The notes beneath the pieces are model-generated. The model made no database searches. It was given only the letters and a program-made list of their open reading frames with translations, and was not told the DNA's origin. From Lineus longissimus (taxonomy: Eukaryota > Nemertea > Pilidiophora > Heteronemertea > Lineidae): DNA of 64,000 bases. Made by a program: the position numbers and the translations under genes. Below, piece after piece: positions 57,276 to 64,000 of the stretch (the first letter of the stretch is position 1; each line of letters begins with the position of its first letter). Location: NCBI RefSeq assembly GCF_910592395.1, contig NC_088309.1:12032599-12096598 (forward strand). The letters are read 5' to 3'.

Positions 57276-57739
57276 TCTTTAAAAACTTTGATACCATTCT
57301 CCCATATCTGAACCATGCAGTTAGATTTTCTGAAGCACGTCGATTACTTTGTCTGGTTCATCCCCGACAGAAAATCTGTTGAGTTGATGGTGTTAATCAT
57401 TATTCTATCTTCGGTGAAATCTTCTCTGACGTTCCCATTTCTCAGAGCCCCATCAATAATCATCATAGAATGATTGTATCGATCTTTTGCTTATTTTGTT
57501 AACACCGTTTGCTTATTTTGTTAACACCGTTGTGGAACTGTCCTTGTTATGAATCATGCCTGGGAAGTTTGCACATTTTTATTTGTCATGACATTCTTCG
57601 GTTTGTTTGCTGACGTGACCTTAATACCAAGAGCTGTTTAACTGTATTTGTTCCTTATTCGAGGGTCTTTATACAGGGTGTATCATCAAGCAGTCCAAGT
57701 TCAGTTGGTCTAATGTAGTCTACTGTGACCCAGAAATAT

Positions 57740-58030
57740 ATGTCATCACGTCTTGTCCGGCGTCTGTCTGTCTGGCTTCCGTCAACAATGGTGACACATT
57801 TGATCACTCTTCAGTCTGAAGTTGAAACTTGGTGTGTGGATGTCTTATGACAATATGTCTTGACACATAAAAATTCATAACCATTTGACCTACTTTTGTC
57901 AATATCTTATGAATACTGATAGCTAGAACCATGACAATTTTAATGTCAATACTGCTGATGGAATACGTGACATAATACCTGGGTTTTGGATTTGACCTAC
58001 TTTTGAAGGTCGGTCAGGTCATAAAACCTA
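57740..58030 (+). repeat. Fragment of the sister family of the TTTTTAGCTCACC repeats
   Basis: CCAGAAATATATGTCATCACG, GTCAACAATGGTGACA, GTTGAAACTTGGTGTGTGGA and TTTGACCTACTTTTGAAGGTC match 43290-43460 and the general module layout. It ends close to where LINE sequence begins, so it may have been the insertion target. Confidence 0.6.
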
Positions 58031-58410
58031 TTGTCGGTCATATATCAAGAAACATACTTTTGATTCAGCATTTTGCCAGCCCTATTACAGATATTTCAAT
58101 TAGATTTTCATTTCGCGGCCATGTCCTGTTATGGCGAATAAATGTGAAAATTAAAGGTATACAAACTTTCATGGCTTGCAGTATTTGGACATCTGGCGTT
58201 TTTGAGGCCTGGGTGTGATATGACTGCCAAGATAGTTTCAGGTTTGTGGCTGTGCATACATCAGTGCGTGCAGCTGAAATGCAACCGGATGAAAAACACT
58301 TTGGAAATTGTGACCATCTTTCCTTGCTTATTGTAACAGTTCTATCATAATTCAGGTTATTACGGTTTGAGTAAGCAGGTCTTACGTTGCAATGTCCAAT
58401 CATTATATAA

Positions 58411-59877
58411 ATGGTAGTCGTCTGCTCAGGGTATACTTGTCGTTTCCTGTTGAATATGATGTTTGACCATGGCTGTGTACCTGGCGCCATATCCAGGTCC
58501 ACCATTGTACCAATCCCCAAGGACGGTCGAAAGTCATTGACCAATTCTGAGAACTATCGGGGTATAGCGTTGAGCAGTATCATTGGAAAGATCCTAGATT
58601 ATGTTATATTACACAAGTATGGTGACTCTCTTATATCCAGTGACGAACAGTTTGGATTCAAAAAAGGGTCATCGACAACAACATGTGGTTTTGTGGTAGA
58701 TGAAGTGATTCAGTACTATGTTGAAAGTGATACACCCGTGTTCTGTGTTATGTTGGATGCCAGTAAGGCGTTTGATTGTGTAAATTTCACAAAGCTATTT
58801 AATGTTCTCTTAAAGAATGGTGTTTGCCCACTGGTGGCCTGGCTTCTAGCTTCGATATACACGACGCAGAAAATGCGTGTGAGATGGGGAGTGTATACTT
58901 CAGATGTTTTTCGTGTTTCCAATGGTGTCAAGCAGGGTGGGGTTCTTTCCCCGATCCTGTTCAATCTGTACCTGGACGAACTGCTCGTTAGTCTTAAGAA
59001 TTCCAAACTTGGGTGTCACATAGGGCATTTGTTTTGTGCTGCTTTCGCTTATGCAGATGATGTTATCATTTTATCACCATCTCTCCTTGCGCTACGGAAA
59101 CTTTTAGATGTATGCGATGATTTTTCAATAGAGTTTAAAGTTAGGTTTAATGCGGCGAAAAGCAGATTATTAGTGTTTGGAATGCGGGATGTTGCCGGTA
59201 TTGAGGTTCAGTTTAGTGGTGTGGTTCTTAAACCCAGTGTATCGGAGATTCACCTGGGCATACCAATCGGGCCAGAATCAAATAGGATACGAATTGAGTC
59301 AAGTGTGAACGATTTGTACAAGAAAACAAATATTTTATTATCCCAATTCGGTCATGCCTCAGCAATGGTTAAATACTCTTTATTTAAAAGCTACTGTACC
59401 TCTTTTTATGGATGCTCACTGTGGGATTTGTCAAAGCCCACCATCGAGAATGTATATGTGGCTTGACGAAAATGCATTCGACGTACCATGGACATTCCAC
59501 GACGGACACACAATGTTTTACTGCCTCATATTATAGGTGACTGTACAATCCAGAGTTTGTTAGAACGCAGGGTCGTGAACTTTTATCATATGATGGAAAG
59601 GTCTAGCAGTGTTGTTGTTAGAATGTGCTTAGAGCTGGCAGTACACGGGAGTAGATCCTCGTTCAGCGGCAGCCTTAAGCACATATGTCACAAATATAAC
59701 ATTAGTAGGTTTCATTCACCCGCTCTAAATGTAGACGATATGGAAATCAATGATGATGTTATAGTTCAACAAAGGGGGGCTTTTATTAAGGATTTACTTG
59801 AGATGAGGGACTCGGGAGATGACCAACTCAATTTTTATGAAATCAGTGACATGATAGAAATGCTGTGTGTGAACTGA
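58411..59877 (+). mobile_element. 5'-truncated non-LTR retrotransposon, reverse transcriptase broken by one stop
   Basis: One reading frame runs from 58411 to 59877 and is interrupted only by TGA at 59464-59466; no frameshift is needed. The first part (351 codons) shows the reverse transcriptase motifs in order: RGIALSSIIGK, DASKAFDCV (motif A), GVKQGGVLSPILFN (motif B), YADD (motif C), FNAAKSRLLVFG and HLGIPIG. The part after the stop (RRTHNVLLPHII...) is the family's usual C-terminal extension, where a Trp codon is expected at the stop. The endonuclease and the start of the polymerase are missing, as is normal for 5' truncation. A 3' tail with AATAAA (60036-60041) follows. It belongs to the Jockey/CR1/L2-like group; the clade is not resolved. 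The copy is inactive. Confidence 0.9.
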
Positions 59878-60060
59878 GAAAGTCTGTTATGTTAATTACT
59901 CAAAGATGCAGGGATATTAGTAGAATGTCCAATTAAGTATATTGTACATTGCTTTGTCTGTATTCAGTGTAATGTTCTTTTCTGTATTTTCTTAACTTGC
60001 TTACTGTTTCAAATTGTACTAGTTTCCTCAGTACGAATAAACATATATAATAATGGAAGG
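59878..60060 (+). other. 3' untranslated tail of the LINE copy
   Basis: Non-coding sequence follows the LINE frame and ends with TACGAATAAACATATATAAT. The AATAAA at 60036-60041 marks the likely 3' end. No long poly(A) or clear target duplication remains. Confidence 0.55.
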
Positions 60061-61029
60061 ATTTATCAAATATGCAATGATGTGATAAGGGTGAATGGAA
60101 ATAATTAGTAACAAGAGCTGTGCCGTTCCATGCAATATGCTCATCCTTCTAGGGTTGAGGAAGGGTCGCGTTTAGGTTGACAAGAACAAGACTTACAAGA
60201 ACAAGACTTTGTTCAGTCCTGCTACTATGGTTGATTTGTGATACATAAGCCTTCTTGACCAGTACATGCATGTTTACTACGTGTCTATCTTATTCTGTCA
60301 GGAAAAAGGCGCCTGTTGTCAGTGAAATCAGTCAGTGTAGCCACTGAAATCAGTGAAATCCAGTTCACTGACTATGTTAGCTGCACATGTTGACTTGAAT
60401 ATGTCCTACTATCCTTTTTAATCGCCAGAGACAATCTATCATTACTAACAGCGCCATTGATATTTTTAAAAATATAATTAAGCTTGTCCAGAAAAAAATT
60501 CCATCTGTGAGATAAAATGCCAGATATCCCCATTGTTGGGGACAAAAATCCCTTATGTCATTTTAAATCTATTGAGTAAAGCCGCAACGTGACATGATGT
60601 GATATTTGTGGGTCGTTTTGTGGCCTGCAGTATCGGAAGTTTCGATGCTAAAGGCCATCACTTGGGTGTAGTCTGATATCTCATAAAACCCAATTGTGTG
60701 ATTTTCCTACGTGTCACTTTAAATCGATATCTGCAGCCTGAAATGTTGAAAGCCCCATGTATCATGATAAATTAACTCGCAAGAAAGTATCCATTCATCT
60801 TCTTTTTCAGTGTTATTCCACAGGGGGTATTCATCCTTAAGGCGGGATTAGGTTTTTTTACGTGCCACTCTGGTTAGGCACCATAAGGGTTTTTTGGCCC
60901 ATGCATTGACTCTGACTATGGCCAGAGGTGGATTCTACGCAAGCTACTCATGTTTCTCACTTGGTGCAGTCTTTTGCTTGGCCAGGAATTGACACTAGAT
61001 GCAAGCAACTTTGGTTTTATGTCCCATTC

Positions 61030-61178
61030 GAAGGACTGAAGAGGCAGAAATTTCAGTTTCTTGAAATCCACGCCAGTTCGTCCAGAAATAAAATCCTGGG
61101 TTCTCTCCAGGATCAAACCCGGGCCCAAGTCCATTCTAGCAAGTGGTGTTATAACCACTCGGCCTTAGGCGCCTGACA
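61030..61178 (-). mobile_element. tRNA-derived SINE
   Basis: On the minus strand it starts GGCGCCTAAGGCCGAGTGGT, resembling the A-box region of a class II tRNA. A B-box-like GGGTTTGATCC (plus about 61110-61120) sits at the expected distance. The tail continues with AGAACCCAGGATTTTATTTC. The anticodon arm is degraded, so this is a SINE and not a tRNA gene. Confidence 0.6.
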
Positions 61179-61671
61179 AGTGTCCATTGAGGCATGTACA
61201 AGCTTCCATGCCTGTTTACATTGTTTGCAAGTAAACAAAGAAGTTGATTGTCAATTCTAATCAATCTTGACTTGTATCATATTGTCATCTTTATTGGTAA
61301 ACTAAATGCTAGCTCCTGCTGTCATGTTTTTAATATCAGCCTAATCCATGATCATACCTGTGTTTACCACTGCTCTTTAGCTCATGTAGAGTTGATCATG
61401 TTTTTTGGGTACTTTTTCTACTTCACTCAACACTGAGATGAATTATTTGATGGCTGTCCTAATGCACTTATCATTTTGCATTGTTCTATCAGTCGTTGTT
61501 TACTTTTGATTTGCTCAATGTGGCGTGGCAATAGAGATTTCTTTTGAGGAGATCTATATTTTGGGAAGTTTTTAAGACCAACATGGCACCATGTAGAAAT
61601 GTTTTTCACATAATACATGAGTTGGATTCAGATATCGAATTGTTGAGGAGATTCATCCGTCATCATGTAGT

Positions 61672-61942
61672 AATCAATGACGAAGTATTTGAGTGTTAGA
61701 GATCAAGGAGACAGTGCACATACAACTTCAGAAAGCCAAGCTGAACCAAAACGATGGATGGTAGCTCTCCAAGGCCTACCTACCACTGCTCCTTAAGGAG
61801 GCGGGGGGACCTAGACGAACTTATGCCTCAGACCTAGCCTCATTCCCAGAATGAGACTTGGTCACTCCGTGATCAAGATGAACAGTTGACATCAAAAATT
61901 TGGAGGTTAGTTCTCTGACACACAAATACTTCGTCATTGATT
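61672..61942. mobile_element. Hairpin element with ~30-bp inverted ends
   Basis: AATCAATGACGAAGTATTTG at 61672 and following bases (GTGTTAGAGA) are mirrored by TCTCTGACACACAAATACTT and CGTCATTGATT ending at 61942, with two or three mismatches. The ~200 bp between the arms is unique and non-coding, with a GC-rich centre. It is probably a small MITE. Confidence 0.7.
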
Positions 61943-63859
61943 GAAGAATCTCTGATCTCACTAGATATCAAATCACCATTAAAAATATGGGTGTCCGAAC
62001 TATGCCTTTTAGGAAACACATGATTTTATTGCTGTGATGTTTGATGATTATCTCTGCAATCAGCGATAAAAAGATCACTCATCTGAATGTTTGATAACCA
62101 GTTTGATATCTATTGATATTTATCTATATCATACGTCGCAGTGACAACATATTCTAGTCCCAGACTGAACAATGTTAAAACTTTCTGTGGTTTTTCTTGA
62201 AAAACCTAATGTAGATTCATGAAAATAAAAGTCGCAAAAAATTTCTTTAAAAAATGGTGCAAAGATTTTGACTGTTTGCAGTATATTTATTGAAGTAAAT
62301 GTTTATTCCTCAAATAAGAAGGTGACATTTGAAACCTGCGAAGTCTGAAACTTTGAAATGACTTCTTGACTCCTTCATTCTCCTGTTCTTACGCACGTGA
62401 ATCATGAATTGTGACAATCATGAATCGTAAAGTGAAAACCAGTGGAAAGTCAGTTAAATAATATTGCTATTAAAATATGAGTTGATTCTGGTTCGCTTGT
62501 TGTCGTAAATATTTTCTGCTTCGGTTGGCAAAATAATATTGTGTCAGTGACAGTAAATCTCTTGTCAGTAGACAATTCATTGATTTAAGACTTGAAGCGT
62601 GTGATGTAAATTTGTTTAATTTTCATCCGCAGATCTTTATTCAGTTGCCTCTCATGAAATATAAATAGACAAAACTACCTTATCTTTTTAGGGACTATAT
62701 GCAGGGGCAAAAGGTGTTCCCCGGTTTGCCAACCCATCTGTAGTTTCAGTATTTAGTACTGAAATTTGGTGAATTAGTACTGAAAGCCACTTGCAATTTC
62801 ATATAATAATTCCATTAGAAATACTGAAGATTACTTATAACAATAATATTCTGGAAAATAGGTATATTATTACAATAAATTATTTTTAGTTTATGAATGA
62901 CAGATCATTAATTCACAGTCTATTGACAACGTGATTTTAGTGGGGAAAAAAGGCTGAAATGGATATTAATTCTGCAGATGAATATTTGCGTCTTGTATAA
63001 CTGATATCGGTATGCGATAGCTTGTGTCCCGGTCATATTTCTTTAGTGTTTCAGTTAGGATTGCCTGATTACGTCGATCTGATCAAAATACATAATACAT
63101 TATTGGTCTTCCAAATTTGCTCTGGTCATTGTTGTTAAAGGTGTAGGCTATTAGTAATTACTGGAAAATATAAATACAGTACACACATTTCAGTAGTGCT
63201 GTTATTATGCATATGGAGTTGCTGAAACTCAGTACTGATAACATTTTTCTACACATCAGCATTGTTGAAGATGAAAATTTCAAATTGTGTAAAAATGCGT
63301 ACCGGATATACATTTCAATTACTAGTTTCAAATATTTTAGGAACGACAATGCCTTTAACTGGGAGTGTCATGTCTCGAGCAGATCTCTCTGAACGCGGCT
63401 AATGTGTTCTAACAGATGTGAATCAGAGAGTGGGATATTACCCCAATATCTCTCTTGCCCTAAGCATGCTAAGTAGTTGTCTCGGATAGTGAAAAAAACA
63501 CGCCCGGGCAGTCAAACTTTTGTTCCATTGGTTAAATTGTCTTAGCGGAGGGAATACTTGATAGTCAATGGATCAATGGTGACATTTCGAGTTTGTTATT
63601 GTGAGTCTAGACTTGTTGCCAATGGTGCATTGTTCGTTGAGATATATTAGTGGACTCGATTGATAGAGCATTCTTCGAGCGGTTGCAACGAAATGAGATT
63701 GGGAAAACCATCATCCATTTCCGTGTCATTAGGAATTGGCTTAATCTAAATAGAAGAGAAACACATCCCTTATGTAGAGTGGCTTAGACAGGCCATCATA
63801 ATTTCTATTTCTGAAAGTCAGAATTTATTGTTCATATGTGAATCGCTCTACTTATAACT

Positions 63860-64000
63860 TAAGTGCTCAACTTACTCGATCCCCCAACTAACTATTTTGA
63901 GCACTCGAGATTTTAAGTCGAGCGCTTGAGTTTTAGTCGAGTGCTTGTTATAACTCAAGCGTAAGTTATAAGTTGGGCGCCCAAGTTATAAGTCAAGCAC
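63860..64000. repeat. Palindromic 18-20 bp tandem repeat running off the window
   Basis: Variants of GTCGAGCGCTTGAGTTATAA are repeated head to tail from about 63895 (GTCGAGCGCTTGAG, GTCGAGTGCTTGTTATAA, CTCAAGCGTAAGTTATAA, GTTGGGCGCCCAAGTTATAA). Earlier degenerate relatives (AAGTGCTCAACTTA) start near 63860. Each unit is itself partly palindromic around GCGC. The array continues past 64000. Confidence 0.8.

Larger units (their letters stand above)
50178..58410. other. Gene-poor region
   Basis: No supported coding exon. The frame at 51760-52200 (146 residues) and the antisense frame beneath it are unfamiliar and not called. A SINE tail (about 50255-50300, GACAGCGTAGG on the minus strand) belongs to the family at 21640. 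Other repeats are annotated separately. The stretch 53000-55300 shows nothing I can interpret. Confidence 0.5.
60061..64000. other. Gene-poor region to the window end
   Basis: No coding exon is supported. It holds a tRNA-derived SINE (61030), a hairpin element (61672) and, at the right edge, a short palindromic tandem repeat (63860). Short open frames at 63158-63392 on both strands are AT-rich and uninformative. Confidence 0.5.

Overview
The window is animal nuclear DNA, probably from a marine invertebrate. It shows intron-rich genes with GT/AG splice sites, an intronless class A GPCR of the type expanded in many invertebrates, a broken non-LTR retrotransposon, and many short non-autonomous DNA transposons, tRNA-derived SINEs and minisatellites. 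Some repeats (the TTTTTAGCTCACCT family and the AGGTCA-rich family) look like ones I recall from molluscs, brachiopods, annelids and amphioxus. The phylum cannot be fixed by reading alone. Nothing looks bacterial or viral.

Layout: (1) 1-1993, upstream DNA with a CRE/SMAD-like site cluster and no clear gene. (2) 1994-7580 +, a complete eight-exon peroxisomal sarcosine/pipecolate oxidase (PIPOX) gene ending in a peroxisomal targeting tripeptide. Its introns hold a 30-bp minisatellite, a near-perfect palindromic element and a MITE nested in a MITE. (3) 7.6-12 kb, intergenic, with a 1.06-kb element bounded by 14-bp perfect inverted repeats and carrying G-run hairpins, then a 1.06-kb diverged inverted duplication. 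(4) 12019-27828 +, twenty consecutive in-frame coding exons (1548 codons) of a GON4-like (GON4L/Udu/Mute) nuclear transcriptional regulator. Its 3' end lies outside what I can recognise. (5) 27.8-34.9 kb, nested repeats. (6) 34925-36112 -, an intact intronless neuropeptide-type GPCR. (7) 36-64 kb, gene-poor DNA with MITEs (one piggyBac-type with TTAA ends), SINEs, an LTR-like block, a 5'-truncated LINE reverse transcriptase split by one stop codon, and one weak antisense gene model at 49.6-50.2 kb.

The most unusual structure is at 24151-24774, just before GON4L coding exon 17. A 31-bp unit spanning the intron/exon junction (branch-point-like CTGAT, pyrimidine tract, AG, first six exon codons) is repeated 20 times upstream of the real junction. 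This makes a tandem array of complete, mostly intact decoy 3' splice sites. Use of any decoy would bring in an early stop codon.

Two nearly identical 1.13-1.15 kb direct repeats (18949-20078 and 28970-30118) flank coding exons 11-20 of GON4L. They are built of ~301-bp modules carrying CTCF-like cores and nuclear-receptor half-sites. The three recognised genes are functionally unrelated: amino-acid oxidation in the peroxisome, chromatin regulation in the nucleus, and peptide signalling at the plasma membrane.
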